From: CAYWLQ01 sp964458775
GTDB lineage: Bacteria; Myxococcota_A; Polyangia; JAAYKL01
Assembly (NCBI GenBank): GCA_964458775.1
Contig: CAYWLQ010000113.1
Location: forward strand, 1 to 18,979
Direction of reading: 5' to 3'
Length of the DNA: 18,979 nucleotides
Each line of letters opens with the position of its first letter. The first letter of the stretch is position 1. Shown one piece after another: positions 7,938 through 16,200 of the stretch. Below the pieces are notes generated by a model, which had not been told where the DNA came from, searched no databases, and saw only the letters and a program-made list of their open reading frames with translations. Position numbers and translations under genes: made by a program.

Positions 7938-8954
7938 CTATAAATAAAATACTAATCCGACAAATATTGCAGCGGATCCGATACCGAGATTCAGTCCTTC
8001 ATCTCCGCGCACTTTGTATACCCGTTTGCCGAATGACAAAGACGGTGAAGCGGTTAACATTAGGGAAATTGAAGATGTTATGTCATATCCGATAGTAAAA
8101 GAAATAAAACCGCTTCCTCTAGATGCCGGATTTATCTCTTCTATTGCATGTTTCCCATTAAATACATCGCGAACAATTCCATGCACATACTTTAATCCTA
8201 TACCGGTTTTAATAAACCATTGCTGTCTAACAATAAATTGATAAAGAAGTGTCGATGAAATTGCGATGTCGGTTGTTTTTAACTGCGTTTCGGTAACCTG
8301 TGAGTTGTTTTTGTTCAATATCGATCCGGACACTGATGAAAAGAAGTTAGATCCAATACTAATACCCAATTTGTTTTTAAAAATGATTCCCAACTCTATT
8401 TTTCCGACAAATGATACTTTCCCGCTGAAAGTTACTGAGAACCCGGGTGCAAGATCCAGAATACCTCGGGGATATCTTAGGTTTTCTGTGGAAATTTTCG
8501 GCATTTCGGTTGGTTCATCATTTGAGGATAACGACAATGAGGATGATGTTTTCTCAAATGACATGATCGAAGCAGATGCAAGAGCTGCGGCGCGACGAAC
8601 TATTTCTTCTATCGATTTTTGATCAAGAACTTCATCTTTCATCAGGATTTTGTGATTTTCACATAATATAACTTCAACAAAAATCTGTCTGTCGGCACCG
8701 TCAAACAATATGACCGCAATATCTTTTTCTCTTGAACTATGGCACTTAAATGTCTCTATAGGATTTACTATATTTTGAGTCTTGATGTTTCTGCCCGGAA
8801 GACGAATGTTTAAAGCGTCTTCAAATTTTTTTGAGTCGTTTTGAAAGTGTTCAAGTTTCATGTACACCCACACTACACTTTCTATATTGTCTTCATGTGC
8901 TTTCACACTTGTTCCTAATAACATCGCGACAAGAATCAGCTGAAATAATCTCAT
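7938..8954 (-). CDS. exported protein with outer-membrane beta-barrel C-terminus
   Basis: 338 residues. A classical signal peptide (RLFQLILVAMLLGTSVKA) precedes a periplasmic-looking N-terminal domain (about 20-160) with two Cys (FKCHSS, ILCENH) that could form a disulphide. From about residue 160 the pattern becomes alternating amphipathic strands (ILDLAPGFSVTFSGKVSF, TAIFVGLVFYL-like end), with the final residues IFVGLVFYL resembling a barrel-terminating strand recognised by BAM, though the last residue is Leu rather than Phe. It begins the sigma/anti-sigma operon, 13 bp upstream of the sigma gene. A role as the surface partner of that signalling system is an inference from position. I recognise no specific family. 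Convergence is not an issue here, as the gene faces a divergent lipoprotein gene. Confidence 0.75.
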   Translation of the reverse strand: MRLFQLILVAMLLGTSVKAHEDNIESVVWVYMKLEHFQNDSKKFEDALNIRLPGRNIKTQNIVNPIETFKCHSSREKDIAVILFDGADRQIFVEVILCENHKILMKDEVLDQKSIEEIVRRAAALASASIMSFEKTSSSLSLSSNDEPTEMPKISTENLRYPRGILDLAPGFSVTFSGKVSFVGKIELGIIFKNKLGISIGSNFFSSVSGSILNKNNSQVTETQLKTTDIAISSTLLYQFIVRQQWFIKTGIGLKYVHGIVRDVFNGKHAIEEINPASRGSGFISFTIGYDITSSISLMLTASPSLSFGKRVYKVRGDEGLNLGIGSAAIFVGLVFYL

Positions 8955-9080
8955 ATATAAGTGCTTTCAATAAGCTCACGTTGGTTTAGTCTTAAAGGAA
9001 GAATAATTTTGTGCATTTTTGCTCCTTTTTTTGAACAAAAATTATCGGGCCTATCGACTAAGCCTAGTAGGAGGTTATGC

Positions 9081-10226
9081 ATGATTAACTATCGTATCAA
9101 TACCGGATCAATATTTTTATCAGTCTTATGCGGTTTGCTTTGTTTGTCTGTCGGCTGCAGTAAACAATCATCTGAACAACAAAATACCGATACATCCCAG
9201 AATAACGAAAAATCCGGAACCGACAATAATCAGACGGAAAATCAAGAACCGGGTGACAAAATAGATGATACGGAAGGTGGAACAGTGAGTGACACAGCAG
9301 GTCCTGTTGGAAGCGACAGCGAACTCGTTTACGGTTCCGGTGATTTGATGTGCTCATATTCCGGCGAAGAACCCCATTATTGTGCATGCTCAGACGGTAT
9401 CGACAATGACAGCGACGGTTTTACTGATGGAGAAGACCTTCATTGTTTCGGTCCGTATGATGACGATGAAGGCACCTATGCAACAGGTATTCCAGGAGAC
9501 AATTTGGGGGCAAAAGGATATACAGAGTGTCCTTTTGACGGCAACAGCGGCACAGGCAATGACGCAATATGCTGCAATCCGGAGGATCCGTCATTAAATG
9601 TAACACCTAACGGATGTGATCATAAAGCTTGCTGCGAAGTTGATCTTAACGGCAATTCTACCGGAGAATTTGTGGGCATCTTTGGAGCCTGTGTATTTGC
9701 TCCGGCTTGCGGAACTGACGGAAAACACGGATGTGCGTGCAGTAGCGATGAAAACTGTGATAGCGGACAATACTGTATAAAAGACGGTAATATAGGAGCC
9801 GGTTTCTGTTCGACCTGTCAACCTTGTAAACCTGACTCGGTATGCAATAACCCCTGCGAATGCGGTGAAGTATGTTTCGGGGGTTTTGTCAGACCTCCCG
9901 AAGAATGCGGCAGAGATTTTGATACAGATGACGGCCCGAATGATACATCCGGGGACGACCCAGGCGATACGTCAAAAGACGACCCAGGTGATACGTCAAA
10001 AGACGACCCTGGTGATACATCAGATGATATTCCGGACAACAGTTGTCCCGGAGGTATGAATTCTTGTACGCAAAACTCTGATTGCCAAGATGCTTTTGAA
10101 ACCTGCATTTCAGGATGCTGTTATTCAAAATGTCAACCGGGCATAACTCCTTGTAACACAACATCAGATTGTCCAAACAACTACACATGTATTACCGGTT
10201 GCTGTATACAGTTTTCGATAGTTTAG
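9081..10226 (+). CDS. Cys-rich, Asp-rich surface lipoprotein
   Basis: 381 residues from the ATG at 9081; AGGAGG (9069-9074) is 6 nt upstream, which outweighs the longer frame open to 8961. A signal peptide ends at LSVGC, a lipobox-like site, followed by a low-complexity Gln/Asn/Ser/Thr/Asp linker as in surface lipoproteins. Residues 101-122 contain CACSDGIDNDSDGFTDGE, a DxDxDG-type acidic motif seen in myxobacterial surface proteins and plausible for calcium binding. Many Cys pairs follow, including CACSSDENCDSGQYC and near-identical C-terminal modules each ending TCI-x-GCC (residues about 322-378), an internal duplication. An eight-residue DDPGDTSK repeat occupies residues 284-315. Likely disulphide-rich and exposed on the outer surface. 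Function unknown; adhesion or matrix roles are guesses. Confidence 0.85.
   Translation: MINYRINTGSIFLSVLCGLLCLSVGCSKQSSEQQNTDTSQNNEKSGTDNNQTENQEPGDKIDDTEGGTVSDTAGPVGSDSELVYGSGDLMCSYSGEEPHYCACSDGIDNDSDGFTDGEDLHCFGPYDDDEGTYATGIPGDNLGAKGYTECPFDGNSGTGNDAICCNPEDPSLNVTPNGCDHKACCEVDLNGNSTGEFVGIFGACVFAPACGTDGKHGCACSSDENCDSGQYCIKDGNIGAGFCSTCQPCKPDSVCNNPCECGEVCFGGFVRPPEECGRDFDTDDGPNDTSGDDPGDTSKDDPGDTSKDDPGDTSDDIPDNSCPGGMNSCTQNSDCQDAFETCISGCCYSKCQPGITPCNTTSDCPNNYTCITGCCIQFSIV
9930..10025 (+). repeat. four 24-bp tandem repeats inside the lipoprotein gene
   Basis: Four in-frame units: 9930-9953, 9954-9977, 9978-10001 and 10002-10025. They encode variations of DDPGDTSK; the two middle units are nearly identical at the DNA level (one difference at the GGC/GGT codon), pointing to recent duplication, while the outer units are more diverged. 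The coded stretch is a flexible acidic spacer between Cys-rich domains. Each unit keeps frame on gain or loss. Confidence 0.9.
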
Positions 10227-10252
10227 TAACCGACGGCAGACCTGATCGAAAA
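10212..10252 (+). terminator. possible weak hairpin after the lipoprotein gene
   Basis: TTTTCGAT (10212-10219) and ATCGAAAA (10245-10252) are perfect 8-bp inverse complements separated by a 25-nt loop, followed by a T5 run at 10259-10263. The left arm starts inside the final codons of the lipoprotein gene. The long loop and AT-rich stem make a classical terminator doubtful. Confidence 0.25.
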
Positions 10253-10428
10253 GCAAGATTTTTAGTAACAACGTAAAATCATACATATTCGCTCTTCAGT
10301 CGACTCCCCCCACCCATTTAAAAGAGGCATTTTGAGATGGAAACTATTAAGATTGAAATAAACAATCGCCACCTATCCGCTTCTTTATGGCTCTAATAGC
10401 ATGAGACTTCTGCAATAAGGAGGCGCAT

Positions 10429-10821
10429 ATGGGTATACTTAATTGGTTGGGATTTGACAGCGGATGTGAAAAAGAACCTGTTTCTTTAAATGATTCAAAT
10501 TTTGCCTCTGAAGTTTATAAATCAAAAATTCCTGTGGTTGTAGATGTATGGTCTTACGGTTGTGCTCCATGCTCTGCGTTGGTTCCGACTATTAAGCGAC
10601 TTGCTTGTAAATATGAAGGAAAAATTAAAGTGGCAGAGTTAAATGCCGGCAAGAATCCCAAGACGGCATCAATATTGGGTGTTCGAGGAACGCCTACATT
10701 GTTGTTTTTCAAAAACGGAGCTGCAATTGAACGAGTAACGGGCCTTAGAGGGCAGCACTATTTTGAAGAAATAATTGAAACCGACTTATTGGATAGCCCG
10801 ATAGATAATGCTGCTCATTAA
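10429..10821 (+). CDS. thioredoxin-fold protein
   Basis: 130 residues; GGAGG sits just upstream of the ATG (AAGGAGGCGCATATG). Cytoplasmic thiol-disulphide exchange protein: the redox motif is CAPC in VWSYGCAPCSAL, replacing the usual WCGPC, and the cis-Pro loop is GTPTLLFF. The N-terminal extension MGILNWLGFDSGCEKEP carries an extra Cys and is not seen in ordinary thioredoxin. Length matches single-domain thioredoxins (about 105) plus this leader and a short acidic tail. It opens a three-gene run with the DUF6132-like and membrane-anchored thioredoxin-like genes (15 and 11 bp gaps), suggesting one operon. The exact substrate cannot be told; CAPC instead of CGPC implies a somewhat changed redox potential. 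Confidence 0.9.
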   Translation: MGILNWLGFDSGCEKEPVSLNDSNFASEVYKSKIPVVVDVWSYGCAPCSALVPTIKRLACKYEGKIKVAELNAGKNPKTASILGVRGTPTLLFFKNGAAIERVTGLRGQHYFEEIIETDLLDSPIDNAAH

Positions 10822-10836
10822 TGAAGGAGGTGTTTT

Positions 10837-11031
10837 ATGCTTTCTAGACTAAAAACAGATGACAGATTACGCAAAATAGTCAGGCCGATATTTGGAGTAT
10901 TTATAGGCGGAGCTTTGGGTTACGCATATTTTTATTTTATAGGCTGTTCTTCGGGCGGTTGTCCGATAACTTCTAATCCATTTGTGTCGACATTTTGGGG
11001 AGCATTGTTAGGCGGTGTTGCTTTATCTTAG
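10837..11031 (+). CDS. small DUF6132-type membrane protein
   Basis: 64 residues with AAGGAGG 6-7 nt before the ATG. Two hydrophobic stretches (IFGVFIGGALGYAYFYFIG and FVSTFWGALLGGVALS) flank the invariant-looking loop GCSSGGCPITSNP, which matches the GCxSGxCPITS pattern of the DUF6132 family as I remember it. The function of that family is unknown to me; it often sits near thioredoxins and sulphur-handling genes, as here. The two Cys (GC, GCP) could take part in thiol chemistry at the membrane. Sandwiched between two thioredoxin-fold genes with 15 and 11 bp spacing. Confidence 0.8.
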   Translation: MLSRLKTDDRLRKIVRPIFGVFIGGALGYAYFYFIGCSSGGCPITSNPFVSTFWGALLGGVALS

Positions 11032-11042
11032 GAGAAACAGAC

Positions 11043-11501
11043 ATGAAACGGTCAAAAGCTTTGTTATTAGGTTTTTCAGTATTGGGACTGCTGATTTTTG
11101 CTTTAACGAATCACTATCGTATTGATTACACAAAACAATATGAATCCCAAAACAGAGAAAGTATTTCTTCTCATTACGGATCAAAATATGAAGCAGCCAA
11201 GACAGGTCCTATGTTAATGGAGTTCTCTTCTCCTTACTGTCCATCTTGCAGAAAGACTGCTCCTCTCATCGAGAAACTGACTGATGCGTGCCCAAAACAA
11301 GGTATAAATGTTATTCAGTATGATGCTTCCAATGATGAAAATAGTTATTTAGTACAGCAGTTGAGTATTCAAGTCCTTCCGTCAGTTGTGTTTTTTGATG
11401 AATCCGGCAACGAAGTTGCAAGATTGGAAGGAATCCAGACCGAAGAAACTATTGCTTCTTATCTAAAAAAGATCGGCGGACAAGCATGTCTCTCTGTATG
11501 A
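11043..11501 (+). CDS. membrane-anchored thioredoxin-like protein
   Basis: 152 residues from the ATG at 11043, which has TAGGAG (starting in the previous stop codon) 8 nt upstream; the frame also opens at 10995 but that would overlap the DUF6132-like gene by 37 bp. N-terminal helix ALLLGFSVLGLLIFALTNHY is an uncleaved signal anchor, so the thioredoxin domain is periplasmic. Redox motif YCPSC (FSSPYCPSCRKTAPL) and the cis-Pro turn VLPSVVFF are intact. A C-terminal Cys (GGQACLSV) is extra. It could exchange electrons with the cytoplasmic thioredoxin through the intervening DUF6132-like protein, but that is speculation from gene order. Confidence 0.85.
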   Translation: MKRSKALLLGFSVLGLLIFALTNHYRIDYTKQYESQNRESISSHYGSKYEAAKTGPMLMEFSSPYCPSCRKTAPLIEKLTDACPKQGINVIQYDASNDENSYLVQQLSIQVLPSVVFFDESGNEVARLEGIQTEETIASYLKKIGGQACLSV

Positions 11502-11505
11502 ATTT

Positions 11506-11524
11506 CCAATAATCTGATTATTGG
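11506..11524 (+). terminator. hairpin terminator of the thioredoxin operon
   Basis: CCAATAAT (11506-11513) and ATTATTGG (11517-11524) form a perfect 8-bp stem with a 3-nt CTG loop, 4 nt after the stop codon at 11499-11501. The following bases (GCAATAGTTTTA) have only a T4 run, so it is a weak or attenuating terminator rather than a textbook one. Confidence 0.5.
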
Positions 11525-11602
11525 GCAATAGTTTTACGTGAGGTTTTCAATGTCAAAAACCATTTGAGCTGATTGATAGAAAAATATAAACAGTTTGTCA
11601 GA

Positions 11603-12277
11603 ATGAGTAAAAGAATATTTATAACAGGTACCGGAACAGGGGTCGGAAAAACAGCAATTGGCAGAGCATTGGTGCGAGCTGCGCGAAATCGGGGAATTGA
11701 TGCGGTCGCTGTAAAACCGGTGGAGAGCGGTGTTGTAAATCCTTGTGAGTCAGATGCATATTTGTTGGCTAAAGCCGCAATGAGAGAAAACCGAAATGAA
11801 AAAAACTGTCTTTATTCTTTTTCTAAGCCGGTCTCTCCTCACCTGGCTGCAGAATATGAAAACCGTATCATAAATCCGAACACAGTGTGCGAGTTTCTAA
11901 GAGATTGGACTTCAAAATCTGACCTTGTTCTTGCCGAAGGTGCAGGAGGCTTATTGGTTCCCTTGGGTGCCGGAGTGTTATTTGTAGATATTGTAGTCGA
12001 AATAGGATTTGAAATTCTTGTTGTAGCTCCCAATATATTAGGAACCATCAATACAACGCTATTAACGATTGAAGCATGCAAGAGCAGGGGACTAAACATC
12101 AACGGAGTTGTTCTTAACGGCTCTCCAACCGATAAATGGGGCAATGCACAAGCAATTGAAGCCTACGGTAAGGTTCAAGTGCTCGGTGAGTTTCCTACAA
12201 CTGATCTAGCAGACGATAGCGTCTTAGCCGATTTCGCCGAAAAGCACTTGGTTTTAGATTCGCTTTTTTCAAATTAG
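11603..12277 (+). CDS. bioD: dethiobiotin synthetase
   Basis: 224 residues from the ATG at 11603 (E. coli BioD has 225). It carboxylates 7,8-diaminononanoate with CO2 and ATP to dethiobiotin, the penultimate step of biotin synthesis. Visible family features: P-loop GTGTGVGKT at the N-terminus, AVKPVESG with the Lys for substrate/carbamate binding, LAEGAGGLLVPL, and the nucleotide-binding VVAPNILGTINTTLLTI region. No strong ribosome-binding site precedes the ATG; the frame opens earlier at a TTG (11573), which would add ten residues. No bioA, bioB, bioF or birA is nearby, so it is an orphan copy here. It ends 34 bp from the convergent AlgH gene. Confidence 0.93.
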   Translation: MSKRIFITGTGTGVGKTAIGRALVRAARNRGIDAVAVKPVESGVVNPCESDAYLLAKAAMRENRNEKNCLYSFSKPVSPHLAAEYENRIINPNTVCEFLRDWTSKSDLVLAEGAGGLLVPLGAGVLFVDIVVEIGFEILVVAPNILGTINTTLLTIEACKSRGLNINGVVLNGSPTDKWGNAQAIEAYGKVQVLGEFPTTDLADDSVLADFAEKHLVLDSLFSN

Positions 12278-12311
12278 ACGCATTGTTAAGAAAACATGAG
12301 GGCCATGATGC

Positions 12312-12899
12312 TTATGCATCACCGACGGTTCCCACCAGATTTGCAGGGTTAATACCCAAACTAAATAGTGCTGATGACCAAATATTATCAATGGGGGTAT
12401 CAAAAATTAGATCCACATATAGCGGTACAGTAATCCAGGCTCCGCTTTTTATCTCCTCTACTAACTGACGAGGTCCCCAACCTGAGTATCCGAGACAGAA
12501 TCGATAGCCGGCAGGACCTAGTCCGCAAGCCAATGCTTCCAATATATCCTTAGATGCTGTAACGCTGAGTCCTTCCTCAACTAGACGAGTACCTGGTCCG
12601 CTCCAATCCGGAGTGTGCAAAACCCATCCGCGTTCCGGAGATACCGGACCTCCATACAATAGAGGAGGATGATTGGCTAATTCTAACGTATTTGGGGTTT
12701 CAATTTTCATTTCGTTGAATACAACTTCTAATTTAACTGATGCAGGTCTGTTGATTATGAGCCCCAATGCACCGTTGTCATCGTCATGCTCAAGCATAAG
12801 AATGACCGATCTTTCAAAATGCGGATCCTTGAGTTGTGGAGCGGCCACCAAAAAACCAGGTGCAATTTTGGTTTCATTCATAAAGCCAGCATGCAACAT
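12312..12899 (-). CDS. YqgE/AlgH family protein
   Basis: 195 residues from the ATG at 12899, or 189 from an ATG at 12881 (MNETKIAPGFLVAAP), which matches the family's usual start better; neither has a clear ribosome-binding site. Family-typical segments are GFLVAAPQLKDPHFERSVILMLEHD, split here as PHFERSVILMLEHDDDNGA, then GLIINRPA, PLLYGGPVSPERGWVLH and FCLGYSGWGPRQLVEEI. AlgH/YqgE proteins are widespread cytoplasmic proteins of unclear function, originally linked to transcriptional effects on alginate genes in Pseudomonas. The gene is convergent with bioD and divergent from the pseudokinase gene. Confidence 0.93.
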   Translation of the reverse strand: MLHAGFMNETKIAPGFLVAAPQLKDPHFERSVILMLEHDDDNGALGLIINRPASVKLEVVFNEMKIETPNTLELANHPPLLYGGPVSPERGWVLHTPDWSGPGTRLVEEGLSVTASKDILEALACGLGPAGYRFCLGYSGWGPRQLVEEIKSGAWITVPLYVDLIFDTPIDNIWSSALFSLGINPANLVGTVGDA

Positions 12900-13122
12900 G
12901 TATTTGACAGAGTCGAGTATTTTGCCCTTAGTCTTACCAAATTATAACCATGTTGAATAGTTACGATAAAACTGGGACAAACCCATGATCTACTTTGTTT
13001 TTCTGTTTTACCGCCGGTTTTTGAGAGGTCACGTCATCTCTCGCAAATTTCAAACGAACATTGGTTTTGTACCCAAGTATTACAAGAAATTAAACTATCT
13101 ATAAAAAACGTATATTTTGAGA

Positions 13123-13156
13123 CAGCTTTTGCTGTTATACTGCGGCAAAATTTTGC
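13123..13156. promoter_or_regulatory. two adjacent dyads, possible operator
   Basis: CAGC-TTTT-GCTG at 13123-13134 is a 4-bp stem with a TTTT loop, and GCAAAATTTTGC at 13145-13156 is a perfect 12-bp palindrome. They are spaced by 10 bp, about one helical turn, and straddle the putative -10 element, as an operator for a dimeric regulator would. Confidence 0.4.
13133..13141 (+). promoter_or_regulatory. putative extended -10 promoter of the pseudokinase gene
   Basis: TGTTATACT gives a TG-n extension at 13133-13135 and TATACT (5 of 6 to TATAAT) at 13136-13141. No good -35 exists at 17 nt (TATTTT at 13113-13118), which is tolerated for extended -10 promoters. A start near 13148 would give a leader of roughly 105 nt and fall on the palindrome at 13145-13156. 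Confidence 0.4.
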
Positions 13157-13252
13157 TGTTTTGTGACAAAAACGGCCCTCTTTAAGTGAGTTTTAATTGC
13201 TTTTTTGTTTGTCAATACAATTGATTTGCAAAGTCGCGGAGGAGTCAGCGAA

Positions 13253-16200
13253 ATGAATAACATTCTTGATTTGTTGTCGGGCGAAATTGAGCGTCTGTTT
13301 TCCAGTTCCGAAATGAAGGAACTGTGCACCACCTACCTGGGAGTTGATCCCTCAAGCCACGGCATTGAAGATACTGCCAAATCGGTCTTTGCAAAAAGAA
13401 TTGTGGAATATTGCAATCGAAACGATTTGGCTGAAGCAGTAGCGGATGCGGTTTTAGCACTCAAGAAAACCGCTGTAGATCCTCGCCTTCAACAAGCGCT
13501 AAATAGCGAATCTCCAAAAGAACCGCTGAGGTCAGGAGTTGAGTTTAACGAATATGTAGTGGATTCCTTTTTGGGAGAGGATGAGATAGGCGAGAATTAT
13601 TCTTGTCGACAACCGGGGTTGGCTCAGCAATATAAAATGACAACCCTGAGAAGGGATCGAGCTGAGAACAAACGGGTTGCCGGACGATACTTGATGCTAA
13701 TGCGGCTTCTAAAAAACAATCCTGCACCAAGTGTTGCTTCAGTAAAGGAGACCGGGAGTTTAGATGACGGAAGACCTTATGCTATAAGTGCAATGGTCGG
13801 AGGGACTGCACTTTCTGAACGCATCCCCATGTCCCCTTTACATGCTCTAAATTTAATTGAAGGAGTAATTGATGCTTTAGAATCAATTCATTTAAAAGGA
13901 ATAGTTCATGCTAACCTAAGTATCGACAATGTTTGTTTGTTAAGTGACGATGACGACGATTTCGAAGTTGTTCTCACCGGACTTGGAGCAGATCGTCTTC
14001 TTTCAAATAGCTCACCGCCTATCGGAATTGCTCCCGAGATGCTGCGCACTCGTCGAGCAGACATTAGAACCGATATTTACGGTTTGGGTGCACTTCTTTA
14101 TCATATCATTACTGGAAAACCTATGTTTGACGGACCGTTGCCCGTTGATGCAGCTGCTGCGCACGCAATTCTAAATCCTCCCTCTGTAAGCTCCTCTGCT
14201 GACACTCCTGCGGCCTCGGCAATCGACAAACTAATTGCATATTTCACTGCCAAGGATCCGGGAGCGAGGCCCAGAAATATGGATATGGTTCGCAGAAAGA
14301 TCGAGGAACTTAAACGTTCTGTCGAACAGATCGAAGCTCAGACCAATGCAACCGGCACTAAAGATGATATTGGTTTGTCTGCTGCAACCTTCCTGCAGTA
14401 TCCGGGAGACATTGCTGCCCTTAATGCCCTTTTGGCTGATGCGCAAGCTTCAAATGCTTGGCGCGCTGCAATAGAAGTAATAGAAGAAGCCGCTTCGTCT
14501 CTGGATGATCCGGCTCAAACCAGATATTTGTTGTTGAACGCGGCAAATCTGGCGTTTAAGAAAACAAAAGACTACGTAAAAGCGCTATCGATATATGAAT
14601 ATTTCTTAAGCGGAGATCCAGATGATGATGAAGTGCTTTCGTCTGTGATGGGAGTACTGGAAGCGGCAGGGCGTTATGAAGAACTAATTGAAAAACTGGC
14701 TGACAGAATTAATGTTATTCAAGATCCTGCTGAACGTATCCGGACTTTGAGCAGAATAGGATCGATTTACGAAAAGAAACTTAAAAACTATGAATCTGCT
14801 TTTAGTTACTACTCAGCTTGTCTTACCGGAACGGCTACCGATCTCGAACTCCTTGAACAACTTGAAAAATTGGCAGAGAAAGCAGGCCTTCATGAAAACT
14901 TGGCGGCATCTTTAGGACAAGCCGCTCAAGCAGCCGAAAGTGTTGGTGATGCAGAAACAGCATTAGCGTTGTATGAAAAACTTGGAAGAGTATATCTCGA
15001 AAAGCTGGAACAACCAGGCTACGCTTTAACTTGTTTTCAAAAGGTTTTACAATATCGCCCCAACGATATTAGCACATTAAAGTCAGTAGCTGACATGTAT
15101 CGCAACGCTCAGCAATGGATGGAGCTTGCGCAGGTTACTATGTCTCTTGCTGAAATGGAAACACAACCCACGTTTAGACGTAATTATATGGTCGATGCAG
15201 CGGAGGTTCTTTATAAGCGTGTGGGGAATGCAGAACAGGCGCTTTCATTACTGGATTCCGTAATATCAGAAGATCCGGGACACCGAGGAGCTTTGGATAT
15301 TATGACCTCTATTTTTGAGGCCAATCAGGATTTTGCAAGATTGGCTAATGTGCTTAACGAAGGGTTGCAGTCCGCATCCAATCCGGCAGAAGAAATAGAA
15401 GTAAGAATAAGATTAGGATCCATTTGTGAAAAACAATTAGGTGATGTAGCGGCAGCAAAAAACCACTACGAGAAAGCTGTTCTGCTCAATCCCTCTTGTC
15501 TTGATGCTTTGAGGGGGCTTGACCGGATTTATTTAAAAGAAGGTAACAAAGCAGCTCTGAGAGATAATCTGGAAGCACAGCTAACTTGTGAGATGACCCC
15601 CAATCAGAAGATTGAAACACGTGTGCGACTGGCCGACCTCTATGAAGAAGAGTTTAAAAATGCTGACAAAGCTGTTCATCATCTGGAGGCCGTTGTAACC
15701 GCTGATGACTCAAACAGGTATGCGTTGTTGACTTTAACAAGATTGTATCGACGACTTGAGCGATGGGAAGATCTTGCAGCTGTGTTAGAAAAACGAGCCA
15801 AGTTTGCAAGTGATGATGAGAAAAAGGGGCTCTTAAAAGAACGAGCAGATGTTATTCGGGACAAACTCAAGGATTCTGCACGGGCCATTCAGGCTCTAAC
15901 AGAGGTTACCTCTCTCGGGGTGGATGATGCGCTGGAAAGTTTGGCAAAAACGCAGGAAGAAGCAGGCGATTTTGAATCAGCTGTATCCACTCTTCAGAAA
16001 ATTTCCGATGCAGCTGCTGATTTATTGATTAAGCAAAATATCATGTTGCGAGTTGCAATGATTCAGTTGGACAAAATGGGCGACGTAGATTCAACCGTTT
16101 TAACCCTTCGCAAAGCTCGTGATTTGAATCCCTCAAGTCTTGATGTGCTGTCTTTATTGGCTAGGGCAATGATCGCTAAACGAAACTTTGCAGAAGCACT

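Larger units (their letters stand above)
12900..13252. other. divergent intergenic region between AlgH and pseudokinase genes
   Basis: 353 bp without a gene. AT-rich, with TTTT-rich runs. It contains a possible extended -10 promoter (13133-13141) and two adjacent dyads (13123-13156) toward the pseudokinase gene. Any promoter for AlgH must lie here too, but I cannot point to a clear one. Confidence 0.6.

Noticed and set aside
8961..9080. N-terminal extension of the lipoprotein from the start at 8961
   Set aside because: The ATG at 9081 has a strong AGGAGG and is followed directly by a signal peptide and lipobox; the upstream 40 residues would bury the signal sequence.
9818..10108. Antisense frame in the lipoprotein gene with DVSPGSS-type repeats
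   Set aside because: It is the mirror of the 24-bp tandem repeat on the opposite strand; no start signal of its own.
10337..10396. A 19-codon frame (starting METIKIEINN) upstream of the thioredoxin operon
   Set aside because: Weak start context and too short to judge. It slightly recalls the first strand of a cyclophilin-like small protein but has no continuation, so a gene remnant cannot be supported.
12308..12321. GATGC-TTAT-GCATC hairpin between bioD and AlgH as a bidirectional terminator
   Set aside because: Only a 5-bp stem, no T-run on either side, and it lies mostly within the AlgH coding end.
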